DNA of 64,000 nucleotides from Antrodiella citrinella (Eukaryota > Basidiomycota > Agaricomycetes > Polyporales > Steccherinaceae), in assembly GCA_004802725.1 (NCBI GenBank), contig SGPM01000014.1:124001-188000 (forward strand), in the 5' to 3' direction. This document shows, piece after piece, positions 24,000 through 36,698 of the stretch (the first letter of the stretch is position 1; every line of letters begins with the position of its first letter). The position numbers and the translations under genes are program-made. The notes under the pieces are model-generated. The model was not told where the DNA came from. It saw only the letters and a list, made by a program, of their open reading frames with translations, and did no database searches.

Positions 24000-25270
24000 C
24001 TCCGGATGAACAGCACAGTGAGCCGTGATGCTTTTTGCCATTCCGATCGCCTACCGGGTCTTGTGATCATCGGTTCAAGTTCCGGTATCGACATTGTCTC
24101 GAGACGTGTGTGCGAGCGGCGAACCCTTCGGCCTTCGTGCCTGTTGCCTACACACGGCTCTTACTCGACGTCCAGTAATATTTAGTAGGTCTCTAGTGTC
24201 GACCCTTCGACGGACATCAGCAGGGGCAGAGTGAGTTGGATTGGAATTCATCATTCACGTGCTGCAATACTGAACTGACCTGAATAGAAACCTTTGACAT
24301 TAGGGCCTTGCGCCTACGTCATATCATGTCCCAGATGCTGAGTGTGGAATAGAGGCTGCGATCGCTCGAAGCCGTGTGGGTAATCTCGACTTGGCCAGGC
24401 ACAGATTTCGTTGGAGTGGGTACGCATATATCCCGCACAATGCATATTTGTCAGTTTGACCGGCCATTCCGTTGTCACCGTTCTGAGCTTGTTGGTCATT
24501 GTGGCTATACCAGAAGACGTCGTAGCATGCGGCTACTGATCTCAGCGTTCCCAGGCGGGAGTTGCCATCCTAGACTCTAGCGCGCTCTTCATTCTTCACA
24601 GCTCAATCCTACCAGTGGTTCTGGGATTCTTGACTCAAGCTCCGAGCAGCGCGCAAGAGGAAACGAGAGAACTCCTAAAGTACCAGCGTCGGACCCTTGG
24701 GTTCTCGGCCTCTCATGATCACTGTCACAGCGGAAGATTATCAGCGAATAGCTGTAGCGATGACGTTCGGAGCGCTCACTTACTCGGGTGCCATTCCGAA
24801 GTCTCGACTTCTACGGTACTCATCAAGTTGCCAGACGAGACCCACCTAGTATGATGACTCTCAGACTTGTATCTCGTAGGTGTTGTCCTATGATCGTCCG
24901 ACCCCCGAGGTCGGTTTAGAGAAATGTGCGCTGATCTGCGCAGAGGTCGCATTCCCGATTGTATGGCAGTTACAGATCATGTCCGTGATAATATTTACTG
25001 CCAACTCTCTGTACCCTGGTTGTATGTGAGTCTTAGATTCACATACTGTTCTTCGTGTTCACGACTCAAGACGCATCGCGAATCTCAAGTCCCGGTTCGG
25101 TTAGCGAGACGCTTAATCAACAAGACGTGTCAGACCAGAGAAGCCTAAGGTCTTACTACATGCGTCTACCAAACACCTCCCTCGACGTTCATTTTCAGGA
25201 ACTACTCACTACTAGGGAAACACACGGAATCGTCATGAGAGCACTGGCATCCAGTGGAATGACTTATGGG
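24000..25270 (+). CDS. Putative membrane protein gene A2, partner of A1, exon structure unresolved
   Basis: Plus-strand pieces parallel A1: an exon ending SRVGNLDLA at about 24398, then after acceptor GTCAG a helix SLTGHSVVTVLSLLVIVA (24450-24505), then AGVAILDSSALFILHSSILP (from about 24556). Further on, a segment reading EVAFPIVWQLQIMSVIIFTA (24950-25010) is followed by a GTGAGT donor. At the first junction A1 has a normal GTATAG donor whereas A2 has GCACAG, so A2 either uses a GC donor or is damaged. The reading of multiple hydrophobic helices is inference. Family not recognised. It sits upstream of lac2 in the mirrored arrangement. Confidence 0.33.
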
Positions 25271-25429
25271 CAGTGGTAATCGGAGTTATACAATTACTGC
25301 AGTAATTGTTGTGAGAGCAGAGCTGAGTGAAGACATATACATATGGCCCATGTCTGTGAAAACAAAAAGAAGGGAGAAAGCAGGATGTCTCAGTAGCGAG
25401 GGCGAACCCGAGGTCGGGCGGTACCTGAG

Positions 25430-26346
25430 AAACCAGGAACGCTGAACTTGAAAGCATTTTCCAAATCCGGATCACTCGGCTAGCTCCGACCAATTGGAGC
25501 CAATTCGCCAGCAGGCTCCGAGTCCCTTCGACGCCTCGTACGCTGTACTTTCAAGCTGCTTTGTCTTTGCGCATCGCGTTTTCTTTGAAAATCATGCGGC
25601 AGGGAGTCAAAACTTCACAGCCTGCCCTCACATGTCGGCATCGACTGTTGATGTACAACCGTGGGATTACCCCGCTACTTACGACGGCGACAATAGAGGG
25701 ATTGCGTCCTCCGAAGAGGTTCTTCTCATGCTGAATGTACAACGATCTTCTCTCAGGTAAGCACCTCGTATGCAGGGAATTTAACAACTTATTGAGTAGC
25801 TTTGCAGACCAGAGCGCGTACGCCGGAATCATGAGCGACTCGGTGATTCATCGTACACAGTGTCTTTGCCGCCGTTTTGTGCGTCCACTTTGAAGCCTGA
25901 AACATACCGCGCTATGAGCAGCGCACAGATCGATGGCAGGGATGCACCACTCAGCATCGCATGATTATGTACGTCTCCATGTCGTACAAAGCGTCATAAT
26001 TGGCAGTTGGCAGTTGGCAGTCGAGGCCAGCTCTCGCGTTGCTACTGCACCTGGAGAGTCGGATCCCAGGTCGGCGGTACCTTAGTGCTCGACTAAATTC
26101 ATTCCGGTCGACAGAAGACATCGGCAAGTCGATCATACAAGCTGTACATACGTACCAACATTGTTTATTTCACATTCTTTCTAGTCGCTGCCGGTGCAGT
26201 TGAGCGCCCTTCAGCGCCGATGGATGTCGCAGAATTGCCTCGTCGCTACATAAGTATGTGCTCTTTCACAGCATAAAAGCCAGAGGCTCGTTGACAAGTA
26301 CACCTCATCACTACGGATCTCCACAACCGACCAGCTTCACTGCAAC
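25430..26346 (+). promoter_or_regulatory. lac2 upstream region, homologous to the lac1 upstream region
   Basis: Shares ordered blocks with the lac1 promoter read on the other strand (see 15751-16960). The distal motif core, CCAAATCCGGATCACTCGGC, lies at 25465-25484. A short triple repeat of TTGGCAG lies at about 26000-26020 and is not seen in lac1. Confidence 0.75.
26271..26280 (+). promoter_or_regulatory. TATA box of lac2
   Basis: GCATAAAAGC followed by CAGAG lies about 70 bp upstream of the lac2 ATG, the same element and distance as for lac1. Confidence 0.7.
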
Positions 26347-28517
26347 ATGCCTTTCTCCAAATCTCTAGCAGCGGTCATTGCGCTCAGTGTTTCCGTACAT
26401 GCAGCCATAGGTCCGGTTGCCGACTTGCACATCACCAATGCCAATGTCTCGCTAGACGGGTTTTCTCGCCCCGCCGTCTTGGCTGGAGGCACATTCCCCG
26501 GGGCTTTGATCACTGGCAATATGGTGCGGCAGACGTACTACTGCTAATTGATGTGTCGCTCAACTGACTGGGTTTGTTGCAGGGCGATAACTTCCAGCTC
26601 ACTGTCTTCGATGATCTGACCGACGCTAGCATGCTCACGGGTACCTCCATTGTATGAGACAATGACTGCTATTCTTTCAGCGAATTGCTTGCTTACGAGG
26701 ATTTGACTTGATAGCATTGGCATGGATTTTTCCAGAAAGGAAGCAATTGGGCTGATGGAGTCTCTTCCGTCACCCAGTGCCCTATCATCTCCGGGAACTC
26801 CTTCGACTACAACTTCAACGTTCCGGATCAAGCAGGTACGTTCTTCACCCAATCATTTTTCGCTTTTGTCCTGACCGTACTCTTAGGCACCTTCTGGTAC
26901 CACAGCCATCTGTCTACTCAGTATTGCGATGGTCTTAGGGGTCCCTTCGTTGTCTATGACCCGAACGATCCCCAGGCTAGCTTGTACGACATTGACAATG
27001 GTGTGCACAATTGATTAATCACTCAAGTCTTCACGACAAACATCGACCTGTTTTTATTAGAGGACACCGTCATTACGCTTGCAGACTGGTACCACACTTT
27101 GGCCCAACAAGAAACCATCGGTGCTCCAATCACAGCCGACGCGACGTTGATCAATGGTCTGGGACGCAGTTTCACGAACACTGTTGCATCTGATCTGGCA
27201 GTGATCACCGTCCAATACGGTAAACGGTGTGTGACAAGCTCTTCATGGCGAAGAGGCCAACTAATATTGTGTGTAGCTACCGTATGCGACTCATCTCTAT
27301 ATCGTGCGATCCCAACTACATGTTCTCCATTGACAACCACGACATGACCATCATTGAGGTCGACAGTGTCAACAGCCAACCGCACACTGTCGATCAAATC
27401 CAGATCTACGCTGCTCAACGCTATTCGTTCGTGGTACGTCTCTTTTCCCCAGATGTTTCGCGGCATTTTCGCTGACTTCGACCTCCAGCTCAATGCCAAC
27501 CAGTCCGTCGGTAACTATTGGATCCGCGCCTTGCCCAACAGCGGCGGTTCCGACTTCAGTAATGGTATCAACTCAGCCATCCTCCGCTACGAAGGCGCAC
27601 CTGTCGAGAATCCTACGTCGACCGTCCCAGATCAGTACAACCTACTTGTGGAGACCGACCTCCACCCTCTTACCCCTATGCCCGTGGTATGTAGGTTCAC
27701 AATATGGCTTGGTCATGTCGCTTCAATTTCAGTTTTTTTGTAGCCAGGACAGGCCTTCCCCGGAGGAGTTGACTTCCACAAAACACTTGCGTTGGGCTTC
27801 AACGTCAGTTAACTGGTTGCCTACTGCCATCTACCACGCTGATACTCTTTATCGTATAGGGCTCCCGCTTCACCATCGATAACGTCGCTTTCGTCCCCCC
27901 TACCGTACCTGTGCTCCTCCAAATCCTCAGCGGTGCTCAGACTGCTCAAGATCTCCTCCCGAACGGTAGCGTCATTTCTCTTCCCGCGAACTCGGTAATC
28001 GAGATTGCGATGCCCGGTGGAGTCGTAGGCGGCGGTCATCCTTTCCATTTGCACGGTGTAAGTCTTCCCTTGATTCTGATACGCTTCGTGTGCTTACACG
28101 AGTCATCCTAGCACAATTTCGCTGTGGTCCAGAGCGCCGGTAACAGCACTCCCAACTATATCGATCCTATCTGGCGTGATGTCGTCAACATTGGCACTGA
28201 GACCACTGACAACGTCACGATCCGGTTTGAGGTGAGCAATCCTTGAACAGCATTCAAAACCTCTGACGTCTCATGCTGGAATCTCCACAGACCAACAACC
28301 CTGGACCTTGGTTCCTCCACTGTCACATCGACTGGCATCTTGAGGCTGGTTTCGCTGTTGTCTTTGCTGAAGATATCCCCGGCGTGGCTGCTGCCGACCC
28401 GGTGCCTCGTAAGTGTCTTTGTCGTTCACTACAATGCACCGGTTCTTACATGATGTTACAGAGGAATGGAGCGATCTATGCCCCGATTATTATGCTGCTA
28501 ACAACATCACCGCCTGA
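26347..28517 (+). CDS. lcc: Laccase (multicopper oxidase), copy 2
   Basis: Secreted phenol oxidase, paralogue of copy 1. Exons 26347-26523, 26583-26651, 26715-26835, 26887-27000, 27061-27226, 27277-27433, 27489-27686, 27744-27803, 27860-28057, 28112-28231, 28291-28408 and 28462-28517 give 517 aa, normal for basidiomycete laccases. Signal peptide [20 protein letters not shown]. Copper motifs [41 protein letters not shown] and [14 protein letters not shown] are complete, with Phe at the axial position. It differs from copy 1 near the first copper motif (VSSVTQCPI against AFVTQCPI). The C-terminus reads [17 protein letters not shown]. Its 3' end faces the F-box gene, about 275 bp away. Confidence 0.96.
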
Positions 28518-28792
28518 CGTTGAGTGGCACGCTCCTAGTGATGATTTCGAAATGAGTCGACAAAAGGTCGATGTTCTGGGATGTTGGAAGTCTGACTATC
28601 GGTATTATATGCTTTTAATTGTTACTTATCATGAAAGGGATGTGTATACGCGGATACTTGCAATATATTCTGGTTTACCCTTGAGATCCCTTATGCGAGG
28701 TAGTAGATGCATGAGAATACACACGAAGCAAACGGGAAGCACAACAAATACAAATGCCTCATCTGACATTCGGCTTTTCATCGCCTTCATCG

Positions 28793-30371
28793 CTACATAC
28801 TCTGTTCCGATTCCGAATCCTCTTCACTTCCGCTCCCGCTCCCGCTCTCGCTGCTGTCATCTTCGTCATCCTCATAGTTACGCCACATTGTCTTGTCTTT
28901 CGTCGCCTCTTCGGCCAGCCAAGACCGGTCTGGTTGTCTGTTCCACGCGAACAGCGCAGTGAAGCCCACCCTTTCCAACTTCCACGCATTCCCACGCATT
29001 TCCCCTGCCATATTTCTGTCCCATCCCTCCAGGATTTGTTTCTGCACGGAACTGTCCACGGCGTACTCGAATCGACCCCAATTATCGTCGACGTATTTGA
29101 ACCTCGGAGCGTCACTGAGCAGAAAGGACTTCAGGTTTGGAAGGTGGACGAATACCAGCGGCGCAAGCGCATCCAGTGCAGACTGTACCTGTTCAATCAG
29201 CGATAGCTCCCGAAAACCATGTGCTTCATGCACTCACCCAGCTCTCAGCCAAGTAAATTACCAGATGCTCCACGGTCTTCATAAACGGCACGACTCCCGT
29301 CAGGGAATCTAGAGACAGCTTTTGCATGTACATAGAGATACGTTTGACTCTCGTACCCTGCATTTGCGTCAGAACACCTGCGACGTGCTCCCAAGGGGGA
29401 GCTTGGAACCTAAGACGAGAATCTGCACGGTTACTGGCGTTGGTATCGCCAATAATGGTGTTGTCCATCTCAACGCATTCCAGTAGGGGCCTGCCATCCA
29501 GCAAACGTGTTTGAGACAAGACTTGAGAAGGACCAGAGACGCGGGTCAAGCGCGGAAGGAAGTTTGGAGGGATGTAGACAACTTGAATTGACGTGACGAC
29601 GTGGAATGGTTGATGTATAATGAGTGAAGTCACGTTCGGCGTGTGTTCAAAGAATGAATTGGTTGAAAAGGCCGTGAAGCGCAGCTCCAGAGTCGTTAAT
29701 GCAGGCCAATGAACCCCCGAGTGCATCAAGCCCCATTTTTCCGCGTTTCTGACATCTAAAGCTAGCACCTGCAGCTGTTCTGCGTGTCTGTCGCAGAGAC
29801 CGCTCAGATATTTTTGAAGCGGATCCGGAACGATAGAGCCCTGGGAGAGTTGGAACGTCTTCAAACTTGGCATGGGAGGCGCGAGCGTTTGCTCGAAAGA
29901 TGTCCAATCAGCTTGAATAGAGCCATTTCGTGTCCCGGTTTCGTCCAGCGAATCGAAAATTGATATAGATCGGAGAAGTTTCTTGTTGGCCAGAGCAAGG
30001 AAGATACGTGGAGTAATGGGGAACCCTTCTGTCATGGAGAGATGGAGGTCTTGCAAGCCTACCATTCCCTCGAGGCATTGGAGGAATCTCTTCTCGTGTT
30101 CTGCGTATCCCGCCTTGGAGAAATGGAAAGTGCTGTATCTCTCGGTTCGGATGGTGAGCGATCGAACCATGCCAGGAAGATTGAACTCGGTGGCTTTCGA
30201 CATGGTCCGGAAACACTTGCGCACAACTGACAAGTCGAGCAGCTCGATTTCAGCGTACACCAGGGGAGTGAATACATGTTGAAAGCCATCGGAAACGCGA
30301 CAAATTCGAGCCAGATCTTTCTTTCGCAAGTAACCAGCTATGCGGTGCAAGATCTCGACAGGCAGGTCCAT
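28793..30371 (-). CDS. F-box/LRR-type protein
   Basis: Likely substrate receptor of an SCF ubiquitin ligase. Exons 30371-29238 and 29188-28793 (49-bp intron) give 509 aa. The F-box is at the extreme N-terminus ([20 protein letters not shown], then [10 protein letters not shown]). It is followed by leucine-rich stretches such as [11 protein letters not shown] and [11 protein letters not shown], typical of the degenerate LRRs of agaricomycete F-box proteins. The C-terminus is strongly acidic and Ser-rich ([20 protein letters not shown]). The ATG at 30371 is the first in the frame; the frame is open a further 51 bp upstream, so a short 5' exon could exist. The target is unknown. Confidence 0.88.
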
Positions 30372-31004
30372 GCCAGTGGGGGAGAAGCTGTCGTTCGTTT
30401 GAGTCGTTTGGAGTGCTCGCAAATCTAAACTAGAGATACATCAGAAAACACATCTTGAGTAAAAAATGGTACTCACTTCAACAACTGGACGTACTTACTG
30501 AACAGAGTTGAAAGAAATTGAAGAATCAAGAAATGCGCATCATGTTTAAGCGCGTGTGCGTAAACATGACCAAATATATTAGCTAAAACCTCACTGTCAG
30601 CGTTGCTCGTCAGACTCACTGCTCTGCTGCAAATTTAAAATCGTTCTGAAGATTCAATATTCAATATTCAATCGAAGTCTCAAAATGCACACGGAGTCCA
30701 GGTTCGTTCATTCTCTTCATTATGTGTGAACAACTGACAGCTAAACGTCTTGTCATTCAGAGAGACCTGTGTTCTGTATGACGCCCACTGGGTCAATGGA
30801 ATGGGTACATAATGCCTGAGAATTGCGTGATTCTCCAATCGCACCGCGAAGTTATGGTCATTTGGAATTCAAGTCAGCAGGGGCTTACGCCATTCCCGAG
30901 AGGGACCACTGGCACGACTGGATATATAGCAGGAACGACGGAAGCCCCTACCTCGCTCTTGCCTCGCTCTGTCTGCGACAGTTGTGCAAACCTCGCCTTG
31001 AAAA
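30372..31004. other. Divergent promoter region, F-box gene and 2OG oxygenase
   Basis: AT-rich with a triple repeat of TTCAATA (about 30654-30672). A possible tiny upstream reading frame starts at 30684 (MHTES, splice, then ETCVLYDAHWVNGMG), but it is too short to call. Otherwise nothing. Confidence 0.4.
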
Positions 31005-32609
31005 ATGACCATCGCCTCTCCTTCTGTCAGTGTCAAGTTTCCGTCGATTGATCACTATGTTCCTGCCCCTGAGGCCCCTGAGGAACGTGAGTGATTCGAG
31101 TATCACAGAGGCCACGGATCTGAACGTTCTGAACTTTGGCAACAGTCGATTATGCAGAGCTGGCTATAATCGATCTTGCCAAATTGTCGACGCCTTCTGG
31201 TAAAGCTGAGCTTGCAGCTCAAGTCAGAGACGCGATGAGACAGCAAGGGTTCTTCTACGTCATCAACCATGGATACACTCCGGCACAGGTGAGTATTTGC
31301 TACCACAACTCGAATGCAATGTGTATGACGCTGACGGTTGTGCAGACTGAGAGAATGTTTGATGTTGCAAACGTAGCGTTCGCAAATGTCACTGATGAGG
31401 AGAAGCAGAAGTACAACGGCAAAATGCTAGAGACTGGTTCGTATCAGGGGTACAAGCTACGGCAATACTGGGTGAGTCTCACAAGTCGCTTCTTCCATCC
31501 CATTGCCTGACCTTATCCATGATGCAGCACATTGATGCCGGCGTGCATGATCAAGTAGAGAACTACAACGGTACGCAGTCGCTTATGGTGGCAATCAATA
31601 TGTCTCAAGTTCAACATGATCTCCAGTCAACCGCGACGTAACGAAAAAGGAGCATCCTGAAGCACTCCGAGCGCTGCTCCCGGAAATTCGTGAATTTGCG
31701 AAGCAAAGTCACTTCAACGTCTTGCATCCAATTCTCCGGTAAAGACCCTGTATTTGAACATCAAATGGCCACTCAACATTAAATCAACAGACTTCTCGCT
31801 ATAGGCATGGAGTTACCAGAAGAAACATTCGTTAACATTCATGGATATGATGCTGTCGGTGAAACATACGGTGCGTCACGAAATCATGCTTGATATGTCC
31901 TAGGCTGACCCCAACCCTCACTATAGTACGCTTCATGAAATAGTGAGCGGTTTCCCATTGTATGAAGTGTCAAGAAATTCAAACCGGACAACAGCTACCC
32001 TCGATCGGCCGAGGAAGAGGCACAAACAAACAATGTATGGTTGAAGGGACACACCGGTACAAGTTATCTGAAGTGCTTGGTGTGACGCATTACTGAAAGG
32101 CTTTTCCTACCGCAGACTTCGGCAGTATCACGATATTGCACTCGCAGCCGGTAGCAGCACTCCAAATTCTGTCACCCGACGGGAAATGGCGTTGGATCAG
32201 GCACATCCCCAATGCACTCGTACGTTCTGCCTGTGCCATTTCCCCCGTGTACAATTGAACTAACAGCACGCAGGTTATCAACGCCGGAGACGCGCTCGAG
32301 TACCTGTCCGGTGGGTTCTACCGCGGAACCATCCACCGCGTGGTCCAGCCCCCGCCATCCCAGCAAGGCTACACTCGGCTCGGCCTCTTCTACTTCGTCA
32401 TGCCAGATGATAACGTCAAGCTCGCTCCGTATCTCTCGCCTGTCAACCCGGTGTGGGTGGATAGGAAGTTCAAAGACGAAGACGCGCCGTCGATGGAGGT
32501 GCATAGGAAGGGGCGCACGTCCGCGTATGGGAAGAGTGTTTTGAAAAAGACGGATGAGAAGGTGGAAGAGGAGGTGATCAATGGGGTTGTGATCCGACAC
32601 TACAACTAG
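31005..32609 (+). CDS. 2-oxoglutarate/Fe(II) oxygenase, isopenicillin N synthase-like
   Basis: Non-haem iron oxygenase of the IPNS/gibberellin-oxidase-like group. Exons 31005-31086, 31146-31288, 31346-31471, 31528-31570, 31627-31738, 31791-31870, 31927-31942, 31995-32056, 32116-32219 and 32274-32609 give 367 aa, normal length. The N-terminal DIOX_N domain has IDLAKLSTPSGKAELAAQVR and QQGFFYVINHGY. The double-stranded beta-helix shows the iron ligands in WLKGHTDFGSITIL (H-x-D) and GTIHRVVQPP (distal His), with RLGLFYFVMP after it. One exon is only 16 nt; all joins hold the frame. Substrate unknown: in fungi such enzymes hydroxylate small metabolites or flavonoid-like compounds. Its 3' end converges with P1 (158 bp). 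Confidence 0.92.
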
Positions 32610-32767
32610 CTCGGGGTCAGTCGGTATCTGAGTTGTGGAAAATGGACAACGAGTTTAAGGATGTATGGAACCGCAGAGTCCGCGAGACACGTCAGAGAAC
32701 ACTGGATGATGTGATATATTGCGTCTTGGTACAAACAATGGAAATATGGATGACAGGGCAAGTCGCT

Positions 32768-33832
32768 TCAAGTTGGCACCACGTTGGTGGTTGTGAAATT
32801 GACAGTGGAAAGCTAGACCCACTTCAGACACGTTGTAGAACAAGATTCCTGAAGGAGCTCCTTACCTGGGTAAGCATGATTGCAGCGATACTATAATCAC
32901 TGTTCCCCGTCTCCTTGTACTCCGCCAAAACTCTTGGCAAGTCCTTACATCGTCGTCAGCCAATGCATGCAAGGCACCTACTACAAACTCACAATAACTG
33001 GTCCGGCACCACGAGTTTGTCCGGCCCAAAGCAGCACCGATGAGACATCTTCTGAAAGTCTGGACTTGTACTCCTTCAGATACTGGAGAGAGTTCGCAGC
33101 AGCTGTTGTAAGGGCAGGATATGCGTCTAGATCCGTCTTTGCTCCATCAGAGGTACCGGCAGCTGCAGATGCAGCGTCGTAACTGGTCGCATACGACTGG
33201 GTAGTGATGAGAAATTGGGTAAAGGCTGCTTCGTATGTGAAGAATGCTGTAGTGACGCTCTGTGTACAGATTGCAGATGAGTGAGATTTGACGGAGTGTA
33301 TCGAGATCATAAAACGTACTGTGAGTACAGTCCATACAGGATCAGTTCTGGCACTTTCGGACGTTGCATTCAAGACGGTACCCATGGCGGTCACGAACGC
33401 TAGAAAAACGTAAGTATGAGTGTAAGGAAAGATCGTGTCGTCTTACCATTGCTTATTGTAGCCAGTGTCACAAGGTCTGCGACGGCCGCATTCACGGGAA
33501 CTTGCCATCCCTAGCAGCCCAGCACAACAGTCGTGAGCATACTATCAGTTGATCAGAAATTTGGTGTACTTACAGTCTGAGCGACAGTCCAGTCCACGCT
33601 GGTGTTCTGCAAAGGGCCTGGGCCACCCATTGCAGATAGAAAACTGGATATCGCAAATGCATTGGCCTGTTCTCGGGCCTCAGTTTCATGTCATTACAGG
33701 TACAGAACTGCAGTGGTCACTCACAGACAGCTTCTTGAACGTTGTAGTGGTATTTGCCACACCAACTTTGAGGGCCGGGAGGGGAGAAGAGGACTTTAAC
33801 CGGCGTCCGACGATGGGAGGAGACTGATACAT
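32768..33832 (-). CDS. P1: member of an unrecognised four-gene family of small Ala/Ser/Thr-rich proteins
   Basis: I do not recognise the family. Exons (minus) 33832-33725, 33666-33574, 33510-33447, 33399-33320, 33259-32993, 32943-32866 and 32812-32768 give 244 aa. Exon sizes 108, 93, 64, 80, 267, 78, 45 and phases match P2-P4. Shared features: exon 3 begins Gly-Trp (GWQVPVNAAVADLVTLATIS); exon 4 ends with SARTDPVWTVLT; exon 5 is a long, probably helical, segment ending SEDVSSVLLWAGQ; exon 6 reads DLPRVLAEYKETGNSDYSIA. No signal peptide or zinc motif is seen. The start at 33832 is chosen by similarity of exon length; the frame is open farther upstream. The last splice (TCTAG at 32813) is less sure. 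It is the only copy on the minus strand and stands 6.9 kb from P2. Confidence 0.8.
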
Positions 33833-34842
33833 GGCGGCGATAGATTTGATGACCTGTGTCGAGCACTTATACGCTGTTCCATGACACGGACAATGGCGCG
33901 TCCGGACTTGGAAGACATCTAGTGCACATTCTGCAATCTCCTGACTGCAAGCCGGATCTTGTGCGCTTGGGAGAAGACATGGATGCACACTGACGTGCCT
34001 CGGTATCGGGAGAGTCATCTACGACCTTATACAAGTTCAAGTTGCGAACAGAGTAAAAGGCATTAATGGAATGGCCCTGCGGCCTGCGTCAGGAGAGTTG
34101 AACCGGATCCGGGGATTTGTGATGTCCATGGGGTGGAGAGGAACCGCCGAAAGCGCGAAGTCGCTTATCTGCATCAATGGTCGCCCAGATGATTTGTGTA
34201 TAGCTGAGCTTTCACCGAAGGTACTGTACAAAGGATTGTACATTCGAATAAGACGCGTACGTGAATACTTCTGCTCCAACACTGACGATCTAGAAACGGG
34301 AGACCCCAGCTACGACCGAAGCTGACAATGTTCTGTTTGGGTAAGAAAGGGTTTTCACGATCCCGACTATTCGAGTACTCATGCGAGACTCACCTGGATG
34401 TTTCTCCCTTCCTTAATGGTCATTCTCGACTAGGTATGGTGTGAGTCCTGGCTCCCAGTTACTCCCGAGTCCTCTGGGATTACAACGAGAAACACGCATT
34501 GTACATAGTCGGTCCTAGGATCTTGCTTCAGAACTGTTGCACTTGTACCACAAGGCCAAACGTCTTGGCTTTGTTCAAGTAGGAGTAGGATGTGAAAGAC
34601 TGGCCAAATATTCGAACGACTCGAACGAGAGAGCGGACGAGAGCGCTAGTCGCCTAATTCACGGTGCGCTGCTGGAGGCGACGCGTTCTTCTCTTCCTGA
34701 GTCCTCCTCGTTTGTTCATCGTGCCAAAGAGCTCAACGCTGATTTTTCGTACGTCGAACATATCTCAATGTCACGACGGGATTGATCAACGCGTTGTGCA
34801 CCTCAGGAATCTGCAAATCGTGCTGCCTAAGCTCTGCCCAGC
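33833..34842. other. Intergenic stretch upstream of P1 and the MYND gene
   Basis: Shared divergent promoter region. Short open frames (34071-34325, 34537-34785) show no motif and no splice logic. Nothing else supported. Confidence 0.45.
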
Positions 34843-36498
34843 ATGATGCCTCGCCTCACATCCAAGCAATACTTCGGCGCATTGACCTCTGCAGCGCAAG
34901 AGTTGACATTGGCAGAGAAAAGTGGTCTTCCGATCCCAGCGCGTTTTGACTTTGGCACCAAGGAGGTCTGCGCCTATTGTCAGCAGAACATCGAGCCACC
35001 CAAAAAGCCTTTGCGCTGCTCTGCCTGCAAAGCAATCTTGTACTGTAGCAAGGAGGTGAGTAATTTGTTTCACTCTGTGTGAATCCGTTGTAACACCATA
35101 AAGTGCTCCAAAAAAGGTTGGAACTATGGAACTGCCAATGCCCCGCCCAATGCGCCAACTCATAAACAACTCTGCAAGGAGAACGCAGTACGTGTTTTAC
35201 GCATGTTTGAAGATGTGTGCTTGACCAGACTGCCTTCAGCGCCATATGACGCGTCTTCCCGATACACAGGCCATCCTGACGCAGTTCCCCTGGGGCCGTC
35301 TTGAGACGGACGGTTCTTTCAATCGCGACGTTGCCCGTGGTCGATACCGCGTGCTGGGCGGCGATGACATGGGATTCTGGAGTCACAAAGGAGGACCTGT
35401 TCCCCATCAGAACAGTGGTCCATTCTCGGCTGTCGCTTCAAGCATGGGGTATCAGACTGTCATGGCGCAAATGATAGAGGCGTTTGATCACTTGGATGGA
35501 AAGGACCTGCTTAAAAGTCGGCATCTCAGTGACGAAGATGGCTGGAAGCTTCCCTCGCGTCTCATTCCCTACCGCGAGTTTGCATCTGCATCATCTGCAG
35601 ACAAACGACCTGTGCTCGTCACCAATCTTGACGAACCTGTCAAGGACTGGGAATCGTGGTATCGATGGAGGAAGCTTCCGTTGGAGTCTCCAGTTGCTTT
35701 GATCATGGATTTCCCAATGAGCGTATACCAGCTGGTCACCAATTGCTTGCAGATTACGAACGCAACGAGGGGGAGCCCTGACAAGCGCATCCCGATCAGC
35801 CTCCAGATGCTTGGTGTTGAAGTCGAGCTGAATTGTCTTCCTATGTATGTCATTCTGTAGGGTCAATGTCGATTTCATCACTGACTGTTATTATGATGGA
35901 CAGATTCTCTGAACTTGCTCTGCTGCTCCCCTACCACGACATCAAAATTGTCATGGTCGGCTTTTCTGTCCATAAATTGTGCGTAGAGGCTCGCAAGCAC
36001 CCAAAATCTATCGCCGCCCAAGCATCCATCACCCAACCTACCTTCTCTTACACCGCACCTCAGGAATGCGGCTCTGGTTCCTTGCAGATCTTCCTCCACG
36101 GCGAGTCCCCGACCTGGGCCCCAGACAACTTTCCTTTCGGCCGCCCCGACGCGCTCATTGCCTGCAACGCCGGGCTTGGCTCATATCCAGACTGGGTCCC
36201 CGTCATACAAGCGGTACACATGTACGACATCCCATTCGGAGTGACGGAATACGCGGAGCAGTCTGCAGAGCACCAGCGGGCGGCGTTCCCCACTATGTTG
36301 GGATGGAAGCGTATATACCCTAGGAGCGATTATCCGATTGCTCTGAACCCCTTCCAGAGCCCTGGTCAACGAGGTATTCCGATGTACAAGCTGCCAAATG
36401 CGATCAATGGGTTTACGTTGGTGGTCGTGAAGCACGAGAAACTTCCGGAGCCGGCGGAACACCTCGCGGCCAGGATTGCAGAGCTTGATCTAGACTGA
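34843..36498 (+). CDS. MYND zinc-finger protein with Mss51-like C-terminal domain
   Basis: Exons 34843-35055, 35104-35187, 35270-35844 and 35904-36498 give 488 aa. The N-terminal MYND finger holds all metal ligands: CAYCQQNIEPPKKPLRCSAC, then LYCSKECSKKGWN and a final HKQLC. The rest resembles the conserved C-terminal domain of Mss51 and related proteins, with ESPVALIMDFPMSVYQLV, the LNCLPIFSELALLLPYHDI core, DALIACNAGLGSYPDW and GVTEYAEQSAEHQR. Yeast Mss51 controls COX1 mRNA translation in mitochondria, but the MYND plus Mss51_C architecture is widespread in fungi with mostly unknown roles, so a mitochondrial role is only a possibility. There is no obvious targeting peptide. The two adjacent ATGs at 34843 and 34846 are both possible starts. 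Confidence 0.9.
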
Positions 36499-36698
36499 TG
36501 TTCTTGCTGGCACGCCTTCAGACTTCCGTGCAATTGTGTCTTCGTATGTGACTGATGTATCGATACCTTCACTGTGCTGCATGTACGTTACCACTTGAAC
36601 GCAACTTTACACTACTGTACAATCTGAGATCTGAGAGGTTATAGTTACATTCTTCTGCAAGAAATCATATCAAGGTGAACATTGAATAGGCCCGACAC

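Noticed and set aside
26347..32609. A secondary-metabolite gene cluster joining laccase, 2OG oxygenase and neighbours
   Set aside because: No core synthase lies near them (the terpene synthase is 25 kb away with housekeeping genes between), so co-function is not supported.
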